Part shown: piece after piece, positions 1 through 8,794 of the stretch
How the letters are laid out: each line of letters opens with the position of its first letter
Position numbering within the stretch: position 1 is the first letter of the stretch
NCBI GenBank assembly: GCA_050789255.1
Contig: JBOZRQ010000017.1
Location: 62,001 to 126,000, forward strand
Direction: 5' to 3'
Source of the DNA: JBOZRQ01 sp050789255
GTDB taxonomy: Bacteria > Bacillota > Sulfobacillia > Symbiobacteriales > Symbiobacteriaceae
DNA: 64,000 bases
Position numbers and translations under genes: made by a program
The notes under the pieces: model-generated
Told to the model about the DNA's origin: nothing
The model's input: only the letters and a program-made list of their open reading frames with translations
Database searches by the model: none

Positions 1-39
1 GGCGAGGTGGGGGGGTATCCCCTGGTCGAGGCCACCTGA
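1..39 (+). CDS. C-terminal end of a CDS cut by the window edge
   Basis: Frame 1 is open from the first base and reads 12 residues ending PLVEAT before TGA at 37-39. A strong intrinsic terminator follows about 30 bases later, which fits the end of a transcription unit entering from the left. The fragment is too short to identify any family. Confidence 0.4.
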   Translation, partial: GEVGGYPLVEAT

Positions 40-71
40 TAGCTCGCTGAGCCGTGTTCCGTCAGGATTTG

Positions 72-105
72 AAACCGGGCGCCCACCTTTGGGCGCCCGG
101 TTTTT
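72..105 (+). terminator. Intrinsic terminator
   Basis: A 14-bp stem (72-85 with 90-103) built around CCGGGCGCCCA, a CCTT loop and a run of five T at 101-105. It closes the unit ending at position 39. The next 245 bases up to the convergent gene hold no gene I can support. Confidence 0.85.
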
Positions 106-349
106 GACGATCCTGGCCCGCTGCGGGGAGCATCCGGCCACTTACGGGTGCACCCTCCCGGACATCCGACAAAGTTCGGCAATATGTGTCTACCTTCGCC
201 ACCCAGGAGTCCAGCCAGACCTACCCCGGCGGGGTAGGATGGCACGCAATCCGGGACAGGATCGTCAATACCCGGGTGCGCCCGGGCGAAGAAGCATTTC
301 AAAAACTGACGGACCTCGGGAGTGGCCCGGCATAGGACCGGGCGCGCTA

Positions 350-1246
350 CTACTGTTGAGGCTTCGGGCTGGTGATCAGGCCCTCCAGCCGCCAGAGGGC
401 GCCGTGCCGGACCGCCACCATGTATTGGGTCTTGCCCACGATCCAGCCGTCCTCGCTGGGCTGGCCGTTGCCAGCCATCCACGCAGACGAAGCGCTCACC
501 GGCAGCACATCGTACTTAATCAGGAAGGTGAGGGCGTCGGTGTCGCTGCCAGCCGTGACGTTCAGAGCGCTCTCGTCAAACCGGAAATCCTGCAGGCGCT
601 CCTGCTCAGGGACGGCCGCCGCCTTGAACTGGGACAGGTAGGCGGTCAGCAGCGCCTTCACAATCTGCCCCTGCCCGGCAGCACTGTGGCGGGGACCCCC
701 GAACGGATCAGTAACGGTCATGTCCATCTTGGGCGACCATGCCTCGGCCGCAGGCGTGGGAGCGGCGCCCATGCGCTGGTTGACCGCTTCGACCAGGCTG
801 ACCAGACCCCCGGCCACATCGCCCAGGCGGACCCCCGTAAAGTACTGGGAGCGCACCAGACCGAGCATCTCTTCGACCGTGACGCCGTTGGCCCGGAAGT
901 TGGCGCCCATGAAGAACCGAATGTCATAGTTATCAGCAGTAAACAGGACCAACAGCAGCGTATCGGCGCCTGGGTGGTTCCACTCGCCCGCCACGCGGTC
1001 GAGGTAGGCGGTCTTGTCTTCGCCGTCGGTTGAGTCGATCACCAGCACCTTGTAGTTGACCGGACCCGGGGCCTGGAGCACCTGCTCCAGACGATTCACG
1101 TCGCCCGGCAGGCTCAGGACGGCAGGGTTCTGGAGGTGGGCGGACGGCTGGTTCTGCGGCACGGGCCGCATGGCCGCGTAGGCTACGCCGGCGAGCATGG
1201 CGGTGGTGAGGACAGTCACGGCGGCGATACGAATGGAGCGGATCAT
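350..1246 (-). CDS. Exported TPM-domain-like protein
   Basis: 298 residues. Residues 1-25 form a signal peptide or membrane anchor (basic MIRSIR, then a hydrophobic run ending AYAAM). The middle part (VNRLEQVLQ, KVLVIDSTDG, TLLLVLFTADNYDIRFFMG, VRLGDVAGGLVSLVEAV) has the look of the TPM/TLP18.3/Psb32 fold found in exported proteins of uncertain, sometimes phosphatase-like, function. The C-terminal 130 residues resemble a small NTF2-like or lipoprotein-type domain. The ATG lies next to the AT-poor gap before the divergent metallophosphatase gene. No catalytic role can be assigned; the family call is by eye and moderate. Confidence 0.6.
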   Translation of the reverse strand: MIRSIRIAAVTVLTTAMLAGVAYAAMRPVPQNQPSAHLQNPAVLSLPGDVNRLEQVLQAPGPVNYKVLVIDSTDGEDKTAYLDRVAGEWNHPGADTLLLVLFTADNYDIRFFMGANFRANGVTVEEMLGLVRSQYFTGVRLGDVAGGLVSLVEAVNQRMGAAPTPAAEAWSPKMDMTVTDPFGGPRHSAAGQGQIVKALLTAYLSQFKAAAVPEQERLQDFRFDESALNVTAGSDTDALTFLIKYDVLPVSASSAWMAGNGQPSEDGWIVGKTQYMVAVRHGALWRLEGLITSPKPQQ

Positions 1247-1414
1247 AACATGCGCCTCCCAGGGGTCAGATAGCGGTTCCCAGAGTTAGAACGGGGCGCC
1301 CCTGGAAAAGGTTACATGGGAGCAGCCAGGTGGCCCGAAACCCGGGAACTTTTCTGGGGGCACGTACCGTCATCTATGGGGACGGAGAACCAGAACCGAA
1401 CGGGGGGCACCAAC

Positions 1415-2131
1415 ATGGTCAGCCGGATCGCCATCCTGACCGATGTTCACGGCAACGCTCCCGCACTGCGTGCGGTCATCGCTGATATGGACCGTGAGGG
1501 CGGGATTGAGCACGTCTACTGCATCGGCGACATGGTCGACATTGGGCCGGACAGCAATGAAGTCCTCAGCCTGCTGTGCGCCCGAGACGATGTGACGATG
1601 CTGATGGGCAACCACGACCAGTACGTGCTGGCAGCGGCAGGGGGGCGGGACCTGGAGATCCCCGCACAGGTGCGGGAGCATGCCAAATGGATCGCCGAAC
1701 GGCTGGACCCCAGGTTCATCCCCGTCCTGGCCGCTTTGCCGCTGCAGTTGACCGTGCACCACGGAGGCCGGACCCTCCTGCTGCTGCACTACCATCTCAC
1801 AGCGACCAACCAGTTCGCCTCCATCGAGTGGGAGCCTAGCCTGGCAAGCCTGGAAGAGCGGTATCGCAGCATCACGGCCGATGCGGTCTGCTTTGGTCAC
1901 CATCATCCTGTCCACCTACTTCGGTCGGAGCGACGGGTTTACCTGAACCCGGGCGCCCTTGGGTGCTGCGACCGCCCGGTGGCCAGGTACGGCATTCTCA
2001 CGCTGGACCCGAACCGGGTCGAGGTGGAGCTGCGGGAGGTGCCCTATGACAACCGGGACTTCCTCGCTTCTTACGATCGCCTGGAAGTTCCCGCCCGGGA
2101 GTTCATCCTCAAGGTGTTCCATGGGCATTAG
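1415..2131 (+). CDS. Metallophosphoesterase, YfcE/ApaH-like
   Basis: 238 residues from the chosen ATG, which follows a GGGGGG ribosome site; in-frame ATGs at 1316 and 1376 lack one. The calcineurin-like metal motifs appear in order: LTDVHGN (residues 7-13), GDMVDIGP, GNHD, and the C-terminal GHHHPVH. The fold hydrolyses phosphomonoesters or phosphodiesters with two bound metal ions. The short form without extra domains matches cytosolic YfcE/MJ0936-type enzymes. Substrate cannot be read from sequence. It is monocistronic with its own terminator downstream. Confidence 0.85.
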   Translation: MVSRIAILTDVHGNAPALRAVIADMDREGGIEHVYCIGDMVDIGPDSNEVLSLLCARDDVTMLMGNHDQYVLAAAGGRDLEIPAQVREHAKWIAERLDPRFIPVLAALPLQLTVHHGGRTLLLLHYHLTATNQFASIEWEPSLASLEERYRSITADAVCFGHHHPVHLLRSERRVYLNPGALGCCDRPVARYGILTLDPNRVEVELREVPYDNRDFLASYDRLEVPAREFILKVFHGH

Positions 2132-2214
2132 CACCCGACACCTTCTTGAGATCGCACTTCCTTATCGAAGGTAAGGAGCCAGCCAGCCCTTAGCAACCGT
2201 TCCAGACAACGTGA

Positions 2215-2250
2215 AAATGCAGCCGTCATCCATCTATGACGGCTGCATTT
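2215..2250 (+). terminator. Terminator-like hairpin after the metallophosphoesterase
   Basis: A perfect 15-bp stem AAATGCAGCCGTCAT (2215-2229) pairs with 2236-2250 around a six-base loop. The flanks are A-rich on one side and T-rich on the other, so it could end transcripts from both strands: the metallophosphoesterase on plus and the small membrane peptide on minus. Confidence 0.7.
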
Positions 2251-2267
2251 CCATTTTCCACCCAGGA

Positions 2268-2399
2268 CTAAGATTTTCGGAACCAGTTGCCAGTGAGGAG
2301 GGCGATTGCGAAGCCGACAGCCGCTAAACCCAGCAGACCGATCAAGATGATGATGATCTCCGACAAACCGATGCCCTGGACCACGGCACAAGCCTCCAT
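2268..2399 (-). CDS. Small single-span membrane peptide, 43 aa
   Basis: A short frame reads MEACAVVQGIGLSE, then a hydrophobic stretch of about 24 residues (IIIILIGLLGLAAVGFAIALL) and a basic tail GNWFRKS. This is the layout of one membrane span with the C-terminus inside. It starts 22 bases after the stop of the zinc-ribbon gene on the same strand and ends just before the bidirectional hairpin at 2215-2250, so it could be the second gene of a two-gene unit. The upstream ribosome site is poor, which is the main reason for doubt. No family recognised. Confidence 0.4.
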   Translation of the reverse strand: MEACAVVQGIGLSEIIIILIGLLGLAAVGFAIALLTGNWFRKS

Positions 2400-2421
2400 T
2401 TCAGGTCGGGTTGATGGACGA

Positions 2422-2778
2422 CTATGTCATCGAGACGCGGTCCCCGCAGACGGGGCAGATCCCACGTTTCACGTTGGACCGAACATGGGTGCCACAGGAC
2501 TCGCACGTGCCGAACTCGCAGAATCCCCAATCCGGCCCAAGGCCCTCCGGGTGTTCGTCACGATCGATGTAGGCGACAGCATGGATCTCCCAAGGACCCC
2601 AATCTTGCCGCTCCTCCGACCCCAGCACGCTTGATGCGGTCCCGAGGAAGAACCGGTTGCGGTTGTAGGCGGCCTCCTCGGGGTTGGGTGTGCGGGCCTC
2701 AAAGACTTCTTGCAGGACTGCGAGCAGTTCCTCCATCGGCACACGCACCAGGTAGGCGGTCACTTCGTCTCGCTTCAC
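2422..2778 (-). CDS. Hypothetical protein with C-terminal zinc ribbon
   Basis: 118 residues from GTG at 2778, chosen because GAGGGGG lies six bases before it; an ATG eight codons upstream is possible. The N-terminal part (VTAYLVRVPMEELLAVLQEVFEAR) is helical and charged. The C-terminal quarter holds CESCGTHV and CPVCGDRV, two CxxC knuckles typical of a small zinc ribbon. No enzymatic motif is visible, so a nucleic-acid or protein-binding role is only a guess. Its 5' end is convergent-free and faces the deacetylase gene. Confidence 0.6.
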   Translation of the reverse strand: MKRDEVTAYLVRVPMEELLAVLQEVFEARTPNPEEAAYNRNRFFLGTASSVLGSEERQDWGPWEIHAVAYIDRDEHPEGLGPDWGFCEFGTCESCGTHVRSNVKRGICPVCGDRVSMT

Positions 2779-2895
2779 CCGAATCCCCCTCGGCGGAACC
2801 ATTTCGACCTACCATTCGGTACGCGACGGCCTCCCTCCTGCGCACCGGTCCCGGGGGTTCGGAATAGACTGGCCCAATGCGAGGGGGGAGATCGC

Positions 2896-3522
2896 TTGAA
2901 CGGAGTGGTCAGCAACGGCCCGAGGGATGTGCCGCGGGTAGCGTTGACCTTTGACGATGGCCCGGACACCGTCTTCACGCCGGCCATCCTGGACATCCTC
3001 GAACAGCGGGGCGCCCCGGCCTCCTTCTACGTCGTTGGCCAGAGGGCCCAGGCGCTGCCCGACCTGACCCAGCGGATGCAGCAAGTCGGCGGCGAGGTGG
3101 GCAACCATGCCTACGAGGAGACCCACCTGGATCTGCGGGAACTCAGGCCCGAGGTGCTCCTGCGCAGCCTCAGCCGCACCCACGACATCATCACGACCGC
3201 CACCGGGGTTATGCCGGTCACCTTCCGGCCGCCCTTTGGCTTCTACAACGCCCAGGTACTGGCGGCCGTCGGGCGGTTTGGGTATCAAACCGTGCTCTGG
3301 GACGTGGACTCCCTGGACTGGCAGAGCCTGAGCGCCGGGCAGATCCTGCAGAACGTGCTGCCGAACGTGCAGAACGGCTCGATCATCCTGATGCACTCCG
3401 GCGTTACCCTGCCCGGCGAGGATCTGACCGGGACGGTGAATGCCCTGCCCACGATCATCGACGATTTGCGGGCAAGGGGCTTTGAGCTTGTCACCGTGGC
3501 GGAGTTGCTGGGGCTGCGCTAG
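2896..3522 (+). CDS. Polysaccharide deacetylase (NodB domain)
   Basis: 208 residues from TTG at 2896, five bases after GAGGGGGGAG. Carbohydrate esterase family 4 motifs are present: VALTFDDGPD (catalytic and metal Asp at 20-21), GEVGNHAYEETH (metal His 71), FRPPFGFYN, and ILMHSG near the end. These enzymes de-N-acetylate peptidoglycan or chitin-like sugars. No signal peptide is seen, so the protein may be cytosolic or secreted unusually. One oddity: the second histidine of the metal triad lies six residues after the first instead of the usual four. A substrate-binding lipoprotein gene follows after about 50 bases. Confidence 0.88.
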   Translation: MNGVVSNGPRDVPRVALTFDDGPDTVFTPAILDILEQRGAPASFYVVGQRAQALPDLTQRMQQVGGEVGNHAYEETHLDLRELRPEVLLRSLSRTHDIITTATGVMPVTFRPPFGFYNAQVLAAVGRFGYQTVLWDVDSLDWQSLSAGQILQNVLPNVQNGSIILMHSGVTLPGEDLTGTVNALPTIIDDLRARGFELVTVAELLGLR

Positions 3523-3573
3523 CGCGGCCCCGGTCGCCTGCATAGCATGGACGCGAGGAGGGAGTGGAGAGAG

Positions 3574-4596
3574 ATGCGCACCAAAGTTGCAGCCGTCATG
3601 CTGACGGCGGTGATGGTTCTCAGCGCCTGTGCGGGTGCCAAGCCCGGCGGCGGGACCGACAAGCTGGCCCGGGTCCGCTTTACCGAGGTAATCCACTCGA
3701 TCTTCTACGCACCGCAGTACGTGGCCCAGGCCAAGGGCTACTTCAAGGACGAGGGCATCGAGATCGACTTCAGCACGGCGCAGGGCTCCGACAAGGGCGT
3801 CGCAGCGCTGCTGGCCGGCACGGCCGACATCGCCCTGGTGGGGCCGGAGACCACCGTGTTCGTACATAGTCAGGACACCCCGAACAAAGTGAAGATCTTC
3901 GCCCAGATCACGGACAAGGACGGCTCCTTCCTGGTGGCCGCCAAGCCAGTCGCCAGCTTTCAGTGGAGCGACCTGAAGGGCAAGTCGGTCATCGGCTGGC
4001 GCACCGGATCGATGCCCCAGCTGGTGGCCGACGCTGTGCTCAAGCAGCAGCACCTGGAGCCCGGCAAGGACCTGACCTACATCACCAACGTGGCCGCCCC
4101 GGCCATGGTGGGCGCCTTCGTGAGCGGCCAGGCCGAGTATGTGCAGGTCTTCGAGCCGCTGGTCAGCCAGCTGGAGAAGGAGGGGAAGGGCGCCCAGGTC
4201 GCCTATTTCGGCGATGCTTACGGCATCATGCCCTACACCGGCTTCGTGGCGACGGATCAGTACATCAAGGAGCATGCCGATGTGGTCCAGCGCTACACCA
4301 ACGCCATCTGGCGGGCGATGCTCTACCTGCAGACCGCGGATCCTGAGGTGGTGGGCAAGGAGGTCGCCCAGTACTTCGAGGGGACCGACCCCGCCTTGCT
4401 GGCGAGCTCGATCAAACGCTACCGGGACGCCAGCGCATGGCGCAAGAGCCCCGTGATGGCGCCCAAGGAGTTCGACCGGCTCCAGGATTTGATGATCTCG
4501 GGCGGCGTGCTGTCCGCCGACAAGCGGGCGCCCTTCGAGCAGATCGCCGACAACCGCTTCGCCGAGAAGGCGGTGCGGGAGATCAAGCAGCCCTGA
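3574..4596 (+). CDS. ABC transporter substrate-binding lipoprotein, NMT1/THI5-like
   Basis: 340 residues. MRTKVAAVMLTAVMVLSACAG is a type II signal peptide with lipobox LSAC, so the mature protein is lipid-anchored outside the membrane. FTEVIHSIFYAPQYVAQAKGYFKDEGI and the later LLAGTADIALVGPE are hallmarks of the SsuA/NMT1/THI5 fold used for sulfonates, pyrimidine precursors, riboflavin and similar ligands. ATG 3574 is chosen over 3547 because the signal peptide starts there and GGAGAG precedes it. The next two genes encode its ATPase and permease. No TPP or FMN riboswitch was seen upstream, so the ligand stays open. Confidence 0.88.
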   Translation: MRTKVAAVMLTAVMVLSACAGAKPGGGTDKLARVRFTEVIHSIFYAPQYVAQAKGYFKDEGIEIDFSTAQGSDKGVAALLAGTADIALVGPETTVFVHSQDTPNKVKIFAQITDKDGSFLVAAKPVASFQWSDLKGKSVIGWRTGSMPQLVADAVLKQQHLEPGKDLTYITNVAAPAMVGAFVSGQAEYVQVFEPLVSQLEKEGKGAQVAYFGDAYGIMPYTGFVATDQYIKEHADVVQRYTNAIWRAMLYLQTADPEVVGKEVAQYFEGTDPALLASSIKRYRDASAWRKSPVMAPKEFDRLQDLMISGGVLSADKRAPFEQIADNRFAEKAVREIKQP

Positions 4597-4614
4597 GGCG
4601 GGAGGTGAATCGCC

Positions 4615-5394
4615 ATGGGTGTGCCCAGAATTGAGCTGAGAGATATCGCCATGCGCTACATGACCGACCAGGGGGAGACCCTGGCGGTGGCCGGGCTGTC
4701 GCTGACGGCGGCGCCCGGCGAGTTCATCTCGATCGTGGGGCCGAGCGGCTGCGGCAAGTCGACCCTGCTCTCAATCATCGCAGGGATTCTGACCCCCACC
4801 GAGGGCGAGGCCCTGCTGGATGGGGCGCCGATCACCGGCCCGTCCCGGCGGGTGGGCTATATGCTCCAGCGGGACTACCTCTTCGGCTGGCGCACGGTGC
4901 TCGACAACTGCCTGCTGGGTCCCGAGGTCCAGGGGCTGGATCTGGCCGAGGCCCGCGCACGGGTGACTCGATTGCTCCAGCAGACCGGGCTGGGTCAGTT
5001 CCAGGGTGCCTACCCCGATCAGCTATCCGGCGGCATGCGCCAGCGGGCTGCCCTGGTGCGGACCCTGGCCACCGATCCGGATGTGCTCCTGCTCGACGAG
5101 CCCTTCTCGGCCCTGGACTTTCAGACCAAGCTCGCCCTGCGTGACGAGATGTGGTCGCTCCTGAAGGCGGAGCAGAAGACCGCCCTGATGGTGACCCACG
5201 ACATTGCCGACGCCATCGCCATGAGCGACCGGGTGCTGGTGCTCTCGCACCGGCCCTCCCGGCTGCGGGCCGAGCACGTGATCGACTTCGGGCCGGGGCC
5301 TCGGCCGGCGCCCTTCCAGTCCCGGGAGCTGCCCCGGTACCAGGAGTATTTCAGGCTGATCTGGGGGGAGTTGGAGATGCATGCAAGGACCTAG
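4615..5394 (+). CDS. ABC importer ATPase (SsuB/TauB/ThiZ type)
   Basis: 259 residues. Walker A is GPSGCGKST (about 42-50), the Q-loop is MLQRDYLF, the signature is LSGGMRQR, and Walker B is VLLLDEPFSALD followed by a switch His in MVTHDIADAI. The DYLFGWRTVLDN segment after the Q-loop is typical of nitrate/sulfonate/pyrimidine importers. A GGAGGTG site precedes the ATG, and the stop overlaps the permease start by 14 bases, so translation is coupled. Confidence 0.92.
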   Translation: MGVPRIELRDIAMRYMTDQGETLAVAGLSLTAAPGEFISIVGPSGCGKSTLLSIIAGILTPTEGEALLDGAPITGPSRRVGYMLQRDYLFGWRTVLDNCLLGPEVQGLDLAEARARVTRLLQQTGLGQFQGAYPDQLSGGMRQRAALVRTLATDPDVLLLDEPFSALDFQTKLALRDEMWSLLKAEQKTALMVTHDIADAIAMSDRVLVLSHRPSRLRAEHVIDFGPGPRPAPFQSRELPRYQEYFRLIWGELEMHART

Positions 5395-6193
5395 CGAGGC
5401 CTACCAGCGCTACCTGCGGCAGATGGGGCTGCGGCGGCTGGCCATCCTGGCGGTGCAGATCCTCCTCGCCGTCGCGGCGCTGATCCTCTGGGAGGTCGCG
5501 GCGGAGCGCTACTGGGTCAACCCGATGCTGACCAGCCGGCCCTCGGCGGTCTGGGAGACCACCCTGCGCATGGTCGGGACCGGCACGATCTGGAAGCACC
5601 TCCTGGTCACCCTGCGGGAGACCTTCGTGGGCTTTGTGGCCGGCATGGTGATCGGGGTGAGCGTCTCCGTTGCGCTCTGGTGGTGGGAGCCGCTGGCCAA
5701 GGTGGCCGACCCGTACCTGGTGGTGCTCAACGCCATGCCCAAGATCGCCCTCGGCCCGATCTTCTACGTGTGGCTCGGGGAGACCAACTCGATCTATGGA
5801 ATGGCCATCGCCATCTCGGTGATCGTTACGATCGTGATGGTGCACGTGGGCTTTGGCGAGGTCAACCCGATGCAGATCAAGCTGATGCAGACCCTGGGCG
5901 CCTCCCGGCTGCAGATTCTGCAGAAGGTGGTCCTGCCGGGCTCCATGCCCACGCTGATGGCGAGCCTGAAGGTCAACCTCGGCCTGACCCTGGTCGGGGT
6001 CATCGTCGGGGAGTTCCTGTCGTCCAAGGCCGGACTGGGCTACCTGATCATCTACGGCGGGCAGGTCTTCCAGATGGAGCTGGTGATGACCAGCGTCACG
6101 CTGCTGGCGGTGATCTCCGCGGTGATGTACCTGGGCATCGCCTGGCTGGAGCAGGCGGTCGCCCGGGTGTTCCACCTGAAGGTACGAAGCTAA
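5381..6193 (+). CDS. ABC importer permease (SsuC/ThiX type)
   Basis: 270 residues with about six membrane spans. The cytoplasmic coupling motif is visible as GASRLQILQKVVLPGSMPTLMASLKVNLGLTL (EAA loop), followed by GEFLSSKAGLGYLI, both standard for the BPD_transp_1 family. It completes a three-gene importer with the lipoprotein and ATPase upstream. The start lies inside the ATPase gene, and a strong hairpin follows the stop. Confidence 0.92.
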   Translation: MQGPSEAYQRYLRQMGLRRLAILAVQILLAVAALILWEVAAERYWVNPMLTSRPSAVWETTLRMVGTGTIWKHLLVTLRETFVGFVAGMVIGVSVSVALWWWEPLAKVADPYLVVLNAMPKIALGPIFYVWLGETNSIYGMAIAISVIVTIVMVHVGFGEVNPMQIKLMQTLGASRLQILQKVVLPGSMPTLMASLKVNLGLTLVGVIVGEFLSSKAGLGYLIIYGGQVFQMELVMTSVTLLAVISAVMYLGIAWLEQAVARVFHLKVRS

Positions 6194-6194
6194 G

Positions 6195-6233
6195 GCAAAG
6201 CGGTGCACGCTGGGTGCACCGCTTTGCTGTGTT
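6195..6233 (+). terminator. Terminator-like hairpin after the importer operon
   Basis: GCAAAGCGGTGCA (6195-6207) pairs perfectly with 6215-6227 around a seven-base loop. The tail TGTGTT is weaker than a true poly-T, so termination may be partial. Confidence 0.65.
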
Positions 6234-6278
6234 GGGCCTGCTCAGGTATGGTAGGCTGTAGGGGAAGGGGGTGAGGCA

Positions 6279-7118
6279 ATGCAGTGGACCCGGCATTCGA
6301 TCGGTCAACGGCTGAAGGTGCGCGCGGTCACCTACGGCTGCGGTCGCTTCGTGGCGGTAGGCGACCTGGGGCTGGTGGCGGTATCGGCCGATGGTGTCGA
6401 TTGGGTGCGCTGGCAGCCTGCCCGGTGGATCGACCTGTACAGTGTGGCTGCGACCGACACTTGCGTGGTCGCCGCCGGAGCCAGCGGGATCCTTCAGTTC
6501 GACTGGGACGGCCACTGCCGCTCCGTGTGGGAGCATCCGAGCATTCTCACATCGGTGGTGCAGGGGAGCGACCGGTTTGTGGCAGCTGGCTACAGGCACT
6601 CCATGGGTCAGGATACGGTACTGTTGACCTCATCGGACGGGGCGCTGTGGCGGGAGGTCCCGCCTCCCCCGGGCATTCGGCACATCGACGCTCTGACCCA
6701 CGGTGAACCGGGGTTTCTCGCTGCGGGATCGGATTTGGCGCTGTCCACGGACGGCGTGAACTGGCGTCCCGTTGGCGACTCGGCGCTCCCGGGTTGGAGC
6801 GAAACTGCGCTCACCTGGGATGGATCCCGGTACCTCGCAGTGATGGGCCGTGGGGAGGTCACTTTGTCCTGCGACGGGATGACGTGGACAAGGAAGCGGC
6901 GATCCGTCCAGTCAACAGGGCGTTCCTTGGCGTATGGAAGTGGTGTCTATGTGATGGTAGGGGAGCACGGAACCATTCTGACATCGGTTGATGGGGAGGC
7001 CTGGGGCGCCCGCCGGGCCGCCGAGGAGGACCTGTACGGTGTGGCCTATGGACAGGGCCGGTTTGTTGCCGTCGGTGAACTCGGCGCAGTCCTCGTTGCC
7101 GACCTGAGCATCGCCTGA
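6279..7118 (+). CDS. Ycf48-like beta-propeller repeat protein
   Basis: 279 residues without a signal peptide. A repeat of the form YGxGRFVAVGDLG ... SxDGxxW recurs about six times (for example GCGRFVAVGDLGLVAVSADGVDW near the start, GQGRFVAVGELGAVLV at the end), as in Ycf48/BNR-type propellers. Such proteins are scaffolds or unknown; no catalytic site is evident. ATG 6279 follows GGGGAAGGGGGTGAGG. The gene converges on the FG-GAP protein with only nine bases between stops. Confidence 0.75.
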   Translation: MQWTRHSIGQRLKVRAVTYGCGRFVAVGDLGLVAVSADGVDWVRWQPARWIDLYSVAATDTCVVAAGASGILQFDWDGHCRSVWEHPSILTSVVQGSDRFVAAGYRHSMGQDTVLLTSSDGALWREVPPPPGIRHIDALTHGEPGFLAAGSDLALSTDGVNWRPVGDSALPGWSETALTWDGSRYLAVMGRGEVTLSCDGMTWTRKRRSVQSTGRSLAYGSGVYVMVGEHGTILTSVDGEAWGARRAAEEDLYGVAYGQGRFVAVGELGAVLVADLSIA

Positions 7119-7127
7119 CGGTCGCCT

Positions 7128-8744
7128 TCACTCGACCGACAGTGAGCCTGGACCGGGGTCTCCCGACCAGTCACGCCAGGCCTCCAGTGGCACCTCTCTG
7201 GTGACGGGCGCTTGACCCGGGAGCGACAGGCGCACCCTGACCATCTGCGTCGAGTGATTGAACCCGGTCAGCGGCAGCAGCCACCGGTAGGCACGCCCCG
7301 GGGCCTTGACCACCTCCACGTCAATTTCGTCACCCCGCCTAACAGCCCGCCGCACAAAGCCATGCAGTACGGTGACCACGAGGTGATCAGGCTCGGGGGA
7401 CATTGCTGGGTCCGGGGTCGAAGGGCCTTCGAGATGGGGCGCAAAGTCGGGCGCCGGCCATCCTTGTGGCGCGATCCCACGCAGGCGGACCGCATTGGTC
7501 CACTCAGCGGGCCAGACTGTGATGAATGCGTCGAGTTCCGGGTGCGTCTTCAGGTATGCGGCCAGAGGCCGTTCGGGCTCAACGGGAGGCGGAGCAACCG
7601 GCAGCGCCGTGAACACCGCCGCCTTGAACTTGGCCCACTGGTACCCGGGTCGAACCCGTTCGGATGCGAGGAAGAGCAGCCCCTGAAACGGCACGCCGGT
7701 TCCCACGCCAACCCAGCGCACAGTCTGTTCCCGGCCCCCCAGTTTGACCGACCAGGGCGCCTGCAGTTCTACGATGTACACCGGTTCCCTGCTGTAGGTG
7801 GACAGGCCGCCTGTATACACGGCTTGCCGGGCGCGGGCCGCCAACTGGCTCAGCCAGTCCCGCCAGCGGGCTCGCTGGGACTCTGTGCCAGCGATCGGGG
7901 CGGCTCCCGGCTCCCTCCCGGAGAAGTACTGAACCCCGGACACAGGTGGCAGCGCTGGCAGGGACACGCTGGTGTCGCCTGCGGGGAAGGCCACGTGGAC
8001 CTGGCCACCGTCTTGCGCGTACCGAATGATCCGGCCTGCCGGCCCGGGCCGGTCAAGCGCTGCCAGAACTCCCAGGTTGAAACCGGCGCGGCTGAGCGCC
8101 ATATCCGCTTCCTTCACGGTCAGCCCCGTCAGATTCGGCATGGTCGGGGCAGGCGCCGACTTTGAAGTGGTGTAAGACCACTCAGGCGCGTGCCATGCGA
8201 TAAAGCGCCCATCCCGCCAGAGGAATCGCTGGAGCGCCTGATCTTGCTGGCTACGAATCCGCTTCCGTGCGATCACGTCGGGGCGCCCGTCGCCATCCGC
8301 ATCCCAAAGCACGTGTGCCATCGCGGCGTCCTCCAGGAGCAGTTCATATGACTCAGTCGCCCTGCGAAAGACCCGCAGCGTCCCCCAGGCGACCCCGCCA
8401 CCTACCTGCTCCACCAGTTCGGGTCGCCCATCGCCGGTCAGGTCGATCACCGTGAACTTGGGCGGGTAGTGCCCCGGCCACGACCCCGCCAGGTCTATCC
8501 GCCGCAACGTGCCGGCCCTGTCACCTTCAAAGACCGCCGCCCTTCCGAGGGTGGGTGGCAGTCCTTGCCGCGGGAGCATGTAACCTAGGATCAGCTCGGG
8601 GCGCCCGTCCCCAGTCAGATCGGCCTCCTGGGTCACGACCACCTCGGCACCGGGCGGGAGCAGGCGCTTCAGGTCCGGCGTGGCAGCGGCGCCCGTTGAG
8701 GCCAGCAGGAGTAAAAGTGCTGCGGCGAGAATGCGTCGTTTCAC
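7128..8744 (-). CDS. Exported FG-GAP/VCBS-like protein with a PASTA domain
   Basis: 538 residues. A clear signal peptide (MKRRILAAALLLLLASTGAAA) is followed by three DLTGDGRPEL/DADGDGRPD calcium-loop repeats (about residues 45-175) typical of FG-GAP/VCBS propeller blades. A single PASTA-like segment, MPNLTGLTVKEADMALSRAGF, starts near residue 203. The rest is a long region with no recognised domain. PASTA modules bind cell-wall fragments or beta-lactams in other proteins. The start is an ATG and the divergent gene begins 50 bases away. Confidence 0.7.
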   Translation of the reverse strand: MKRRILAAALLLLLASTGAAATPDLKRLLPPGAEVVVTQEADLTGDGRPELILGYMLPRQGLPPTLGRAAVFEGDRAGTLRRIDLAGSWPGHYPPKFTVIDLTGDGRPELVEQVGGGVAWGTLRVFRRATESYELLLEDAAMAHVLWDADGDGRPDVIARKRIRSQQDQALQRFLWRDGRFIAWHAPEWSYTTSKSAPAPTMPNLTGLTVKEADMALSRAGFNLGVLAALDRPGPAGRIIRYAQDGGQVHVAFPAGDTSVSLPALPPVSGVQYFSGREPGAAPIAGTESQRARWRDWLSQLAARARQAVYTGGLSTYSREPVYIVELQAPWSVKLGGREQTVRWVGVGTGVPFQGLLFLASERVRPGYQWAKFKAAVFTALPVAPPPVEPERPLAAYLKTHPELDAFITVWPAEWTNAVRLRGIAPQGWPAPDFAPHLEGPSTPDPAMSPEPDHLVVTVLHGFVRRAVRRGDEIDVEVVKAPGRAYRWLLPLTGFNHSTQMVRVRLSLPGQAPVTREVPLEAWRDWSGDPGPGSLSVE

Positions 8745-8794
8745 AGGACCACCTCTTGCAGGTAGTCTCTGCCCAGGGGAGAGGGAGGCAAACC

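Noticed and set aside
2809..4275. Long antisense open frame opposite the deacetylase and importer lipoprotein
   Set aside because: Typical mirror frame in GC-rich DNA; no ribosome site, and the opposite strand holds clear families.
3574..6193. Naming the importer ThiXYZ or RibXY
   Set aside because: The fold allows several ligands, and no TPP or FMN riboswitch or pathway gene is adjacent.
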